The notes: a model not told the origin generated them from the letters alone. 64,000 nucleotides of DNA from UBA2365 sp964594045 (GCA_964594045.1 CAZQKR010000018.1:1-64000), one strand, 5' to 3'; shown: positions 45,805 through 54,470, numbered from the stretch's first letter. A program made the numbers and translations.

Positions 45805-46893
45805 ATGTTACAAGAATATAATTCACTTGAGATATTAAATTATCAAGAAGAGAAGGAAATTCAAATTATATCCCTAATGGTTAAAATCTATGGAACATGG
45901 AAATCAATTGATTATTGGAATTGGAAATACAAAGGTAATACAGCTGGCTTTTTCCCTGACCTTATCACTTTAGCATTTGTTAGCAAAACACTTGCTGGTC
46001 ATTATACTGTAATTCCTACAAAAGCACTTGTTGATGGAAAAGAAATTATGTTTGCACAATCAGTAGATACTGCTACAAATCCTGAATACAGAAGAAAGGG
46101 AATATTTGAAACAATTGCTCAACGTACTTTTGAAAATGCATCTAAACTTCAAATCCCAGTCATTTATGGTGTTGCTGGGGTAGGTCCGTCATATTATGGT
46201 TTTTTAAATAAACTAAATTGGTCTCATGTATTCTTTTTTTCACACTTTATTAAAATATTTAATTATAGAGATGTTTTAAAAGGCTACATAAAAAATAGTG
46301 TATTAGTGTCTATTGGTGAGTTTTTATTGAAATTATTACACCTTGGGCTTCCAAGAATTCAAAATATACCAGTTGTGATAAAAGAAGTTAATCAGTTTCC
46401 TGAACTTATTAATGAGTTTTATGCAACACTAGCAAAAGAATACAAGTTTATTTTAAAAAAAGACCAGGAGTATCTTAATTATCGAATTAAAAAACCTGAT
46501 GGTAAATATGAAATCTTTCTTGCTCAAGAAAATGGTAATATTGTTGGTTGTGCAGTTATCTCAATTTCAAAGAAAACTTTTAAAAAGGTAACACTTAATA
46601 ATATTGCAATCATTTCTGAATTAATTGCTTTAAAAGGCAAAGAATATGTTGTTGAGTCACTGTTAATATATCTTTCAAAGCTTTACCAAAATAGGAAATT
46701 GGATGCAATTGCCTTTTCAATTCCTGAATTTCATAAATACAAAGAAATTTTGAGAAAAAACGGCTTTTTCAAAATGAAAAGCAAAACTGGGTTTATTCTA
46801 TTTGAAAATTACAAGCATCCGAAAATAAACACAGATGAATTGTTAAATGGCATGAATTGGCATTTTACACATTTAGATACGGATCATGTTTGA
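45805..46893 (+). CDS. GNAT-family acetyltransferase
   Basis: A 362-residue protein with an N-terminal GNAT domain: FAQSVDTATNPEYRRKGIFE is motif A with the R-K-G-I acetyl-CoA loop. A second GNAT-like half follows (about 230-350). Start ATG 45805 is preferred over TTG 45787. In this context it probably acylates an amino sugar after deacetylation by the neighbour; the substrate is unknown. Confidence 0.72.
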   Translation: MLQEYNSLEILNYQEEKEIQIISLMVKIYGTWKSIDYWNWKYKGNTAGFFPDLITLAFVSKTLAGHYTVIPTKALVDGKEIMFAQSVDTATNPEYRRKGIFETIAQRTFENASKLQIPVIYGVAGVGPSYYGFLNKLNWSHVFFFSHFIKIFNYRDVLKGYIKNSVLVSIGEFLLKLLHLGLPRIQNIPVVIKEVNQFPELINEFYATLAKEYKFILKKDQEYLNYRIKKPDGKYEIFLAQENGNIVGCAVISISKKTFKKVTLNNIAIISELIALKGKEYVVESLLIYLSKLYQNRKLDAIAFSIPEFHKYKEILRKNGFFKMKSKTGFILFENYKHPKINTDELLNGMNWHFTHLDTDHV

Positions 46894-46903
46894 GAAAATA
46901 TTT

Positions 46904-48001
46904 ATGAAAACTAAAGTTGCTGTTATTGGGCTTAAAGGATTACCAGCATTTGGTGGTGCAGCTTCTGTAGGTGAAAATCTTGTTTTTCAATTAAAAGAAT
47001 TATTTGATTTTACAGTTTATTCGGTTTCATCTCACACCAGCCACAAATCTGGAGAAATTAATGAAGTTAGTCAAGTGGTTTTGCGCAAGCATGGTAAAGG
47101 CGGTTTAAACACTTTAATTTATTATTTTAAAAGCCTATTTCTGGTGATTAATAATAAATTTGATATAGTTCATCTTCACCATTCAGAAAGTGGATTTATC
47201 ACACCATTTTTGAGGCTTAAGTATAAGGTTGTGGTCACATTCCACGGAGTTTACAGAGTGAACGATCCTAAATTTCCTGGAATATATAACGCTTTTTTTC
47301 GCTGGTCTGAACGTTTAAATATTCGCTTTGCCAATGAGGTCGTATCTGTGTCATATCCGGATTGCCAATACATTTATCAAAAGTATGGAAGACAAATAAA
47401 GTATATTCCAAACGGAATAAGTCTGGATGAAAACATGTTGAATATCCTGCGTAAAAAGGAAACAAATAATTATATTTTTTTTGCTGCAGGAAGAATTTAT
47501 GAAATAAAAGGGCTCCATTTATTATTGGATGCGATCAAATCAATCAAAGAAAAAATTCATTTAAAAATAGCGGGAGACCTAAACCAGGTTCCTACATATA
47601 CATCACTAATTGAAAAACAGGCAAGAGGCCTGGATGTTGAGTTTCTTGGTATGATCAAAGATAAAGAAGCGTTGATGCAATTAGTTGCCGGTGCAAAACT
47701 TTTTGTTTTTCCTTCACTTACCGAAGCCATGTCCATGATGTTACTGGAAGTAGTTTCAATGAAGACCCCCGTCATTGCCTCTGATATTCCTGCCAACAAA
47801 TCAATTTTTTCAGAAGATGAGGTTCTTTTTTTCAGATCAGATGATGTACATGACCTGGAAGTAAAAATCCGTTTTGCTTTTGCTCACCCTGAAAAAATGA
47901 GCAGGATGGCAGAAAAAGCTTATGAGAAATTGTGCAATGAATATACCTGGGAATCTATTGGGGCAAAATATGAAGAGATCTATAAAAAACTTTTGGACTG
48001 A
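46904..48001 (+). CDS. Family 4 glycosyltransferase
   Basis: A 365-residue GT-B enzyme opening KVAVIGLKGLPAFGGAAS, a glycine-rich loop of the type seen in rhamnosyltransferase-like GT4 proteins. The donor domain has FAAGRIYEIKGLHLLLDAI and FPSLTEAMSMMLLEVVSMK. An in-frame ATG at 46886 is also possible. Base composition rises within the gene towards the level of the flanking DNA, so the AT-rich block ends here. Confidence 0.82.
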   Translation: MKTKVAVIGLKGLPAFGGAASVGENLVFQLKELFDFTVYSVSSHTSHKSGEINEVSQVVLRKHGKGGLNTLIYYFKSLFLVINNKFDIVHLHHSESGFITPFLRLKYKVVVTFHGVYRVNDPKFPGIYNAFFRWSERLNIRFANEVVSVSYPDCQYIYQKYGRQIKYIPNGISLDENMLNILRKKETNNYIFFAAGRIYEIKGLHLLLDAIKSIKEKIHLKIAGDLNQVPTYTSLIEKQARGLDVEFLGMIKDKEALMQLVAGAKLFVFPSLTEAMSMMLLEVVSMKTPVIASDIPANKSIFSEDEVLFFRSDDVHDLEVKIRFAFAHPEKMSRMAEKAYEKLCNEYTWESIGAKYEEIYKKLLD

Positions 48002-50034
48002 TGTGTGGTATTTTTGGTATTATAACTAAGCAGGAATCCAGGTATTCAGGGAAAGCAATTCGAAATACCCTTGAAAAAATCGCCATTTTAAGTGAGTCCC
48101 GTGGAAAAGATTCTTCCGGGATGGCTATCAGGCATACGGTCGAGGGAATGATCGATGTCATTAAGGGTGATGTACCCATTCGTGATTTGCTTAAAAGCAA
48201 GGAATATTTCAGCGCTGTAAAAAAGGGATCACTCAACATGGAAAGAGGTAGTGGTTTCAGCGCTTTCGGTCACGCCAGGCTGGTCACCAATGGAACCCAG
48301 TTGAATGAGGTCAATAACCAACCAGTATTAAAAGATGACATCCTGATCATCCACAATGGGATTATTGTCAATGTGGATGAACTTTGGGCATCCAACCCTG
48401 ATCTGAAAAGAGATTATGCCATTGATACCGAGATCATTCCTGCACTGATCAGAAGAGAGCTGGAACATACAAACAATCTTGCGGAGGCATGCATTCTTGC
48501 ATTCAGGAAACTGGAGGGAACCTATTCCGTGGCGATCATGTTTCAGGATCTGGATCAGTTTGTACTGGCTACCAACAACGGGTCGCTTTATTATATCACC
48601 GACGACACATCGTTTATCACATTTGCTTCAGAGGCCCATTTTTTGAAGAAATTGCAGCGGACAAAAAGTTTTTCATTTTTTGGAGAGAGCCTGGAGGTGA
48701 AACAGATCACAGCCATGTCCGGACTGGTGGTTCACATGAATGATCTATCACTCCGATTATTCAATATTGATCAGGATGATGCCATTATACCGGTTTTGAA
48801 AACGGATCACCTGAAAATAAATAAAAAACTCCTGGACAACCAAAAGAACAGGAGAGAGGTTGTGATTGATCCCGCAGCTTTTATTGATCGTTCGAAAGAG
48901 GGACATCTTTTCAGCCTTCTTGAGTACAATATAGAAGCGATCAGGAATTTGAAACGGTGTTCCAGGTGTCTGCTTCCGGAGACATTTCCTTTTATTGAAT
49001 ACGACCATCAGGGTGTATGCAATTTCTGCAGGCAATATAAACCAAAGGAAAAAATCCAACCAATTGAAAACCTCAAAGCCTTGGTTGAACCATACAGGCG
49101 AAAAGATGGTAAGCCGGATTGTATAGTACCTTTTAGCGGTGGCAGGGATAGCACCTATTCATTGCATCTGATCAAGCGTGAATTGGGATTGAATCCTATT
49201 GCATTCACCTATGATTGGGGGATGGTTACCGATCTTGCCAGGCGAAATATTGCCAGAGTTTGTGGCAAACTGGGAGTAGAAAACATAATAGTTTCAGCAG
49301 ATATTCATTGGAAACGCGAGAACATCAGGAAGAATATTGAAGCCTGGCTAAAATATCCAGCTCTTGGAATGATTCCATTGTTTATGGCTGGTGATAAATA
49401 TTTCTTTTATTACACTAATAAAGTAAAAAAACAAACCGGGATTGACCTTAATATTTGGGGAATCAATCACCTTGAAAATACAGAATTTAAAGTTGGTTTC
49501 GCTGGTTTGCCTCCAAAATTCGATAAAAAGAGAATTTATTCATTGTCATTGATGAATCAACTTAAACTTTTTGGCTTTGTAGGTAAAAATATTATAAAAA
49601 GTTACGGATATATAAATCAATCTGTTGTTGACAGTCTTGGTTCATTTGCTGTCAGGTACATTTCACCTAAAAGTCATTATTATCATTTGTTTGATTATTA
49701 TAGATGGGATGAAAATGAAATCAATCAATTGTTGAAGGATGAATATCGTTGGGAAACTGCTATCGATACCAAATCTACATGGAGAATAGGTGATGGCACA
49801 GCAAGTTTTTATAATTATATTTATTACACAGTTGCTGGTTTTTCTGAAAATGATACGTTTAGAAGTAATCAGATCCGAGAAGGAATGCTGACAAGACAAC
49901 AAGCAATGACATTGATTGAAGAAGATAATTTGCCAAGATATGAAACTTTAAGATGGTATCTGGAAATAGTCGGACTTGATTTTGAGACAGTAATCCGTAG
50001 AGTTAATGAAATCCCTAAATTGTATAATGTTTGA
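48001..50034 (+). CDS. Fused glutaminase and sugar amidotransferase (WbpG/PseA-like)
   Basis: A 677-residue two-enzyme fusion. Residues 1 to about 270 are a class II (Ntn) glutamine amidotransferase domain with nucleophile C2 (MCGIFGI) and FGHARLVTNG. Residues about 318-677 are an N-acetyl-sugar amidotransferase: zinc-type cysteines C320, C323, C340, C343, and the ATP loop FSGGRDSTYS (S379-S384). The glutaminase should feed ammonia to the second domain, which forms an acetamidino group on a sugar. WbpG-type enzymes usually rely on separate HisH/HisF-like partners. The last third of the gene is AT-rich, the first part is not. Confidence 0.85.
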   Translation: MCGIFGIITKQESRYSGKAIRNTLEKIAILSESRGKDSSGMAIRHTVEGMIDVIKGDVPIRDLLKSKEYFSAVKKGSLNMERGSGFSAFGHARLVTNGTQLNEVNNQPVLKDDILIIHNGIIVNVDELWASNPDLKRDYAIDTEIIPALIRRELEHTNNLAEACILAFRKLEGTYSVAIMFQDLDQFVLATNNGSLYYITDDTSFITFASEAHFLKKLQRTKSFSFFGESLEVKQITAMSGLVVHMNDLSLRLFNIDQDDAIIPVLKTDHLKINKKLLDNQKNRREVVIDPAAFIDRSKEGHLFSLLEYNIEAIRNLKRCSRCLLPETFPFIEYDHQGVCNFCRQYKPKEKIQPIENLKALVEPYRRKDGKPDCIVPFSGGRDSTYSLHLIKRELGLNPIAFTYDWGMVTDLARRNIARVCGKLGVENIIVSADIHWKRENIRKNIEAWLKYPALGMIPLFMAGDKYFFYYTNKVKKQTGIDLNIWGINHLENTEFKVGFAGLPPKFDKKRIYSLSLMNQLKLFGFVGKNIIKSYGYINQSVVDSLGSFAVRYISPKSHYYHLFDYYRWDENEINQLLKDEYRWETAIDTKSTWRIGDGTASFYNYIYYTVAGFSENDTFRSNQIREGMLTRQQAMTLIEEDNLPRYETLRWYLEIVGLDFETVIRRVNEIPKLYNV

Positions 50035-50068
50035 AACTTTTCTGTTTAAATTCTGCCTTAAAAATGGA

Positions 50069-50650
50069 GTGATCAATTTGAAATCAATATCCTTAAAAAT
50101 CCCGATTCTTTTAATACTATTCCATACTTCTTCAGCACATGGACAGACTAAACCTGTTCCAAATTCTTTTCAGAATAACTGGTTTGTTGGTTTCCATGTA
50201 GGTACCCAGATGTCCGGAATCAAGGATGAGGATTTTATTTTGTCCAACTATGCTCCTTTACTTCAGTTCAATGCAGGGAAATGGTTCACGCCATATCTTG
50301 CTTTGCAGATTGGTTACAAGGGTTATTATTTCAAATATATTGGTGATGAAGACAAGCATCCATATAGTTTTTGGTACGGAGAAGCTGTTTTTAATTTGAA
50401 TAAAATGCTTACCCACCGTGCCATTGGTAAAGGATGGGACATTTTGCTGCATGGAGGTGCCGGGTATTTTTATAATTATTATTATGGCAGACCCAATATC
50501 TGTGCGAATACAGGGATTCAAACCAGTTACCGACTTACACAAAAACTTCATTTATCTCTGGATGTCGCTGCAGTCATGGGCTGGGATATTTACCAGGGTA
50601 ATAAGGATATATTGCCCGGGACTACCTTGGGTATAGTGTACTCCTTTTAA
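50069..50650 (+). CDS. Outer-membrane beta-barrel protein
   Basis: About 193 residues, with a signal peptide (LKSISLKIPILLILFHTSSA then HGQ) and alternating aromatic strands (NWFVGFHVGTQMSG, LALQIGYKGYYFKYIG) ending in the terminal phenylalanine of YSF. The frame is open further upstream (ATG 50027 inside the preceding gene), but GTG 50069 places the signal peptide at the N-terminus. Function unknown; small barrels of this kind are common in Bacteroidota. Confidence 0.65.
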   Translation: MINLKSISLKIPILLILFHTSSAHGQTKPVPNSFQNNWFVGFHVGTQMSGIKDEDFILSNYAPLLQFNAGKWFTPYLALQIGYKGYYFKYIGDEDKHPYSFWYGEAVFNLNKMLTHRAIGKGWDILLHGGAGYFYNYYYGRPNICANTGIQTSYRLTQKLHLSLDVAAVMGWDIYQGNKDILPGTTLGIVYSF

Positions 50651-50703
50651 GTGGCACTATTGATATCTTATATTTTATTTTCATTTTAAAATCATCCTGT
50701 CGC

Positions 50704-51057
50704 TTGTTCTTCCGGAATCAAATATTACTTCTATATATTTTTATCATTTTACTCCTCATCTTCCTCCCATTCTACGGAATGGACAAGTTGGAGCAAACCA
50801 AAATCCTGGAATTTCGTCTTGACTACCTCTTCCACATCTTCATATTCCTTCCCTGGGCATTTTTAAAGCCGGACAAAGGTATAAGAATCAGTATCTGGTT
50901 ACTGGCCGGAATCGGATTTGCCGCTACGATGGAAATGATACACTGGTTTTTACCGTACCGCTCCTTCAACGTCAACGACCTGGCCGGGAATCTGGCAGGG
51001 GTCATTTTGGGGTGGGGGACAAGTTTAATTTGGAAATTGATTAATTTGAAAATTTGA
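50704..51057 (+). CDS. VanZ-like membrane protein
   Basis: A 117-residue protein with four hydrophobic helices. DYLFHIFIFLPWAFL and the C-terminal MEMIHWFLPYRSFNVNDLAG then NLAGVILGW carry the conserved D, H, R, D and N of the VanZ family. TTG start at 50704; no in-frame ATG lies upstream of helix 1. The stop codon lies within a family D-like run (tttgaaaatt), so repeat insertion may have set the C-terminus. Confidence 0.72.
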   Translation: MFFRNQILLLYIFIILLLIFLPFYGMDKLEQTKILEFRLDYLFHIFIFLPWAFLKPDKGIRISIWLLAGIGFAATMEMIHWFLPYRSFNVNDLAGNLAGVILGWGTSLIWKLINLKI

Positions 51058-51142
51058 AAATTAAGGAAAATTCGAAAATTCGAAAATTCGAAGATTGAGG
51101 AGAGAACAGTAGTTTAAAATTCGAATTTTCGAATCTTCAACC
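51049..51142. repeat. Family D octamer element
   Basis: Forward octamers ttcgaaaa up to 51096, then the spacer gattgaggagagaacag, then reverse octamers (ttcgaatc, ttcgaatt). It overlaps the VanZ stop codon. Confidence 0.75.
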
Positions 51143-51262
51143 AAAAAAAGAAAAATTCCTGTCTTATTCAATTGTGGATATTTAATTGCAAAGGAATTTA
51201 TTTTCAGATTTTCATGTTTAAAATTCAGATTACATTTTGTTTAGTGCAAAATATGATTAAGT

Positions 51263-51565
51263 ATGCCTAAATTGTATGAATATCTGGGATTAATTATTTT
51301 GTTTTATTCAAATGAACATGAACATATCCACGTCCATTGAAAATTTCAAGATAAAGAAAGTAAAGCAGAAATCATATATTTCAATGGTAAGTTCAAAGAG
51401 ATCTAGATTAAAAATGTGTCAGGTAAGGAACCATTGGATCCCAAAAATCTCAAAAACTTTAAGAAAATTGTCGAATCATACAGGGAGGATATTGTAAGGA
51501 AGTGGATAGATTTCTTCATTTATAATTTGGAGATTTCAACTGAGAAAATCACAAAAAAAATATAA
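51263..51565 (+). pseudogene. DUF4160 protein with two nonsense codons
   Basis: Reads MPKLYEYLGLIILFYSNEHE then HIHVH, TGA (51338-51340), KFQDKESKAEIIYFNGKFKE then I, TAG (51404-51406), IKNVSGKEPLDPKNLKNF and so on to TAA at 51563. The composite matches a full DUF4160 protein of about 100 residues, a family usually encoded directly before DUF2442 genes, as here. Two stops in otherwise conserved sequence mark a pseudogene. Confidence 0.85.
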
Positions 51566-51567
51566 AA

Positions 51568-51810
51568 ATGGTCATTTCAATAATCAAAGCGGAATACATT
51601 GAAAATTATAAAATCAATTTTTTATTTTCCGATGGAGTTGTCAGGGAACTTGATTTTCATAGTTTTTTAAGTAATGCGAAAAATCCAATGATAAGAAAGT
51701 ATCTAGATAAAAACTTGTTTAGAAAATTTTCAGTTCATTACGGCGATATCATGTGGAATGATTTTGAACTGTGCTTCCCAATTCAGGATGTGTACGAAGG
51801 AAGAATTTGA
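51568..51810 (+). CDS. DUF2442 protein
   Basis: A complete 80-residue DUF2442 member: FLFSDGVVRELDF, DIMWNDFELCFPIQDVYEG. It follows the DUF4160 pseudogene by 2 bp. The pair resembles a toxin-antitoxin-like two-gene unit, although function is not established. With its partner broken, this gene is probably a remnant. Confidence 0.8.
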   Translation: MVISIIKAEYIENYKINFLFSDGVVRELDFHSFLSNAKNPMIRKYLDKNLFRKFSVHYGDIMWNDFELCFPIQDVYEGRI

Positions 51811-51820
51811 TTGGCTGGAA

Positions 51821-51987
51821 TTCAAGATTCGAAAATTCGAAGATTGAGGCGAGATCAGGAGAATTAAAATTGAAAAAAGTACAAAATCAGGAATCATAAA
51901 ATTCCTGTTTCGTTGAATTTTCGAATTTTCGAATCCCCGAATTTTCGAATCCTCGAATCTTCAAATCCTCGAATCTTCAAATCCCTG
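51821..51987. repeat. Family D hairpin element with inner palindrome
   Basis: Left octamers (ttcgaaaa, ttcgaaga) then gattgaggcgagatcagg; a centre containing caggaatcataaaattcctg (51888-51907); right octamers (cgaatttt, cgaatccc, cgaatctt) to 51987. A sister copy with the same centre is at 54288-54470; both lie just before a DUF4143 ATPase. Confidence 0.85.
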
Positions 51988-52023
51988 GTATTAAAAATGT
52001 CCACTAAATATTACATATTTGAG

Positions 52024-52031
52024 TATATTTG
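52024..52031 (+). promoter_or_regulatory. Candidate -7 box for the second ATPase
   Basis: TATATTTG, 19 bp before the start codon, the same octamer as at 22258. No -33 box is recognised. Confidence 0.35.
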
Positions 52032-52050
52032 TAAATAAATAAATACAAAT

Positions 52051-53229
52051 ATGTATAAAAGAGCATTATTTTACGATATTTTACCACAACTGGAGCATAA
52101 AAATGCCATTGTGATCACAGGTATGAGGCAGGTTGGTAAATCTACTTTGATGAAACAACTTGCGCAGGCATGGGATGGAAAATATGTTTGGTTTGACCTG
52201 GATAATCCGCTTGATCAGTTGCTGTTTGAAAACCAGGATTACAATGCAATTGAAAGGGATTTGAGAGCAGTTGCCAAAGCTTCCGATGGTGAACGATTCC
52301 TTGTCTGCATTGATGAAATACAGAATTTTCCGGAAATTACCAAAGTGATCAAATATTTGATCGATCACTACCGGATTAAATTCATCGTCACAGGTTCTTC
52401 GAATTTTTACTTGCGGAACCTGTTTCCTGAATCACTCAGCGGTAGAAAATTTCTGTATATACTTCACCCTTTAAGTTACCGGGAATTTTTACATTTTCAC
52501 GGTGTGGTAGGAGAAGAACAGTTAAAACCGGTCTGGCCTTCAGGTGAATGGAGCGATTTCGGGATGCAGAAATGGGCTTCATTGTATGATCTCTACCTGG
52601 AATTTGGTGGTTTCCCTGAGGTTGCTGTAACACATGAAGCTGAAACCAAAAGACTGATCCTCAAAAATATTTTTGCCTCTTTCTTTGAGAAAGACATCAA
52701 GGTATTTCAGGAGTTGAAAGACATCAGGGAATTGAGAGACTTGCTTTTGTTATTAGGGCCACGGAGTGGAAATATGCTGGATGTGAGCAGGCTGGCATCA
52801 GAACTGGGTGTCAACCGGGTAAAAATATACAATTATCTTGAATTCCTTGAAGGCACATTTTTTATACGACTGATCCCGAAATTTACCAAAAGCATTGATA
52901 AAAGTGTCGCAGGAGGTAAAAAACTATATTTTGCTGATACGGGAATGCTCAACCTGATCACAAAACCTTCTGCAGGGCAGGTGCTTGAAACTGCTGTAGC
53001 CTCTCAATTGTTGCAATATGGACAGATCAGCTATTACAACAGGAGAAATACGGCGGAAATAGATTTTATACTCAATAATGAAATTGCTCTTGAAGTCAAA
53101 CACAAAGCAATTGAACAGGATCTGGGTAAGCTTCAAAAATTAAGCAATAATGTTGGCATTGCCCGATTTTCAGTCATCAGTAAAACTGTTGTTGACATGG
53201 ACGCTGTGATCTATCCGTGGATGTTTTGA
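52051..53229 (+). CDS. AAA ATPase with DUF4143 domain (type 2)
   Basis: A 392-residue AAA_14/DUF4143 protein. Walker A is GMRQVGKS (24-31), Walker B LVCIDEIQNF (D88, E89), the sensor-like VTGSSNFYL, and the C-terminal NTAEIDFILNNEIALEVKH with the E-x-K of a PD-(D/E)XK core. It belongs to a different branch from the one at 22284. Its stop codon lies at the first bases of a family D array. Function unknown. Confidence 0.85.
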   Translation: MYKRALFYDILPQLEHKNAIVITGMRQVGKSTLMKQLAQAWDGKYVWFDLDNPLDQLLFENQDYNAIERDLRAVAKASDGERFLVCIDEIQNFPEITKVIKYLIDHYRIKFIVTGSSNFYLRNLFPESLSGRKFLYILHPLSYREFLHFHGVVGEEQLKPVWPSGEWSDFGMQKWASLYDLYLEFGGFPEVAVTHEAETKRLILKNIFASFFEKDIKVFQELKDIRELRDLLLLLGPRSGNMLDVSRLASELGVNRVKIYNYLEFLEGTFFIRLIPKFTKSIDKSVAGGKKLYFADTGMLNLITKPSAGQVLETAVASQLLQYGQISYYNRRNTAEIDFILNNEIALEVKHKAIEQDLGKLQKLSNNVGIARFSVISKTVVDMDAVIYPWMF

Positions 53230-53900
53230 AAATTCGAAAATATTATAAGATTCGAGGATTTGAAAATTCGAAAATTCGAAGATTGATTTGAATTCGAAGA
53301 TTGATTTGAATTCGAAGATTTGAAGATTCGAAAATTTGATGATTGAGGCGAGATCAGGAGTTTAAAATTTGAAAATTCGAAAATTCGAAGATTGAGGCGA
53401 GATCAGGAGTTTAAAATTCGAAGATTTGANNNNNNNNNNNNNNNNNNNNNNNNNNNNNNNNNNNNNNNNNNNNNNNNNNNNNNNNNNNNNNNNNNNNNNN
53501 NNNNNNNNNNNNNNNNNNNNNNNNNNNNNAAGATTGAGGCGAGATCAGGAGTTTAAAATTCGAAGATTTGAAGATTCGAAAATTTGAAGATTGAGGCGAG
53601 ATCAGGAGTTTAAAATTCGAAGATTTGAAGATTCGAAAATTTGAAGATTGAGGCGAGATCAGGAGTTTAAAATTCGAAGATTTGAAGATTCGAAAATTCG
53701 AAGATTGAGGCGAGATCAGGAGTTTAAAATTCGAAGATTTGAAGATTCGAAAATTCGAAGATTGAGGCGAGATCAGGAGTTTAAAATTCGAAGATTTGAA
53801 GATTCGAAAATTTGAAGATTGAGGCGAGATCAGGAGTTTAAAATTCGAATTTTCGAATCATCGAATTTTCAAATCATCGAATTTTCAAATCATAATAATA
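53226..53900. repeat. Family D array with 57-bp minisatellite and assembly gap
   Basis: Degenerate octamers from the ATPase stop to about 53340, then a tandem unit of exactly 57 bp (start positions 53530, 53587, 53644, 53701, 53758, 53815), each holding gattgaggcgagatcagg and several ttcgaa/tttgaa octamers. The last copy turns into reverse octamers (ttcgaatc, ttcaaatc) to 53900. It fills the whole 675-bp gap before the four-helix gene; no gene inside. Confidence 0.92.
53430..53529. other. Assembly gap (100 N)
   Basis: Exactly 100 N in the middle of the 57-bp minisatellite; the real copy number is unknown. Confidence 0.95.
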
Positions 53901-53904
53901 TATC

Positions 53905-54291
53905 ATGACCCTATCTAATTTTGAAGACCTTCCCTTGTGGCAAAAAGCACGCGAACTTTCTAAATTTGTGTTTAAGCTCACAGAAGAAGGCCAGATTTTT
54001 AAAGATTTTCGCTTTCGTGATCAGATCAGGGCCTCTGCAGGATCAGTTGCTGACAACATTGCAGAAGGTTTTGAAAGAGAAGGGAATAAGGAATTTATCC
54101 AATTCCTCTTCATTGCAAAAGGATCCTGTGCTGAAACCCGTTCTCAAAGCTACCGTGCATTTGATAACGAATACATTGATCAGGAAATGCTTGAAAAATT
54201 GGTTGATGCTACCAGGGATATTTCAACCGACATTTCCAATTTTATTAAATATCTCAAAAATTCCGGAATGAAGGGAAAGAAATATGTTTAA
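53905..54291 (+). CDS. Four-helix-bundle protein (S23/Avd-like), family D
   Basis: A complete 128-residue member: NFEDLPLWQKARELSKFVF, FRDQIRASAGSVADNIAEGF, KEFIQFLFIAKGSCAETRSQ. It is a third intact lineage, distinct from those at 24670 and 29422. Family D octamers border it on both sides, and the stop codon runs straight into them (tttaaattcgaaga). Likely to bind nucleic acid by analogy with relatives. Confidence 0.88.
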   Translation: MTLSNFEDLPLWQKARELSKFVFKLTEEGQIFKDFRFRDQIRASAGSVADNIAEGFEREGNKEFIQFLFIAKGSCAETRSQSYRAFDNEYIDQEMLEKLVDATRDISTDISNFIKYLKNSGMKGKKYV

Positions 54292-54470
54292 ATTCGAAGA
54301 TTTGAAGATTTGAAGATTCGAAGATTAAAGCGTGTACAAGAGTAGGAATCAAAATTGAAAAAAATACGAAATCAGGAATCATAAAGTTCCTGTTTTGTTG
54401 AATCTTCGAATTTTCGAATCCCCGAATCTTCGAATCTTCGAATTTTCGAATTTTCAAATCCCCGAATCAT
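54288..54470. repeat. Family D hairpin element, sister of 51821
   Basis: Left octamers (ttcgaaga, tttgaaga), centre with caggaatcataaagttcctg (54372-54391), right octamers (cgaatctt, cgaatttt, cgaatccc). Confidence 0.85.

Noticed and set aside
54400..54470. tRNA T-loop (ttcgaatcc)
   Set aside because: The motif is part of family D octamers; no acceptor or anticodon stems can be drawn around any copy.
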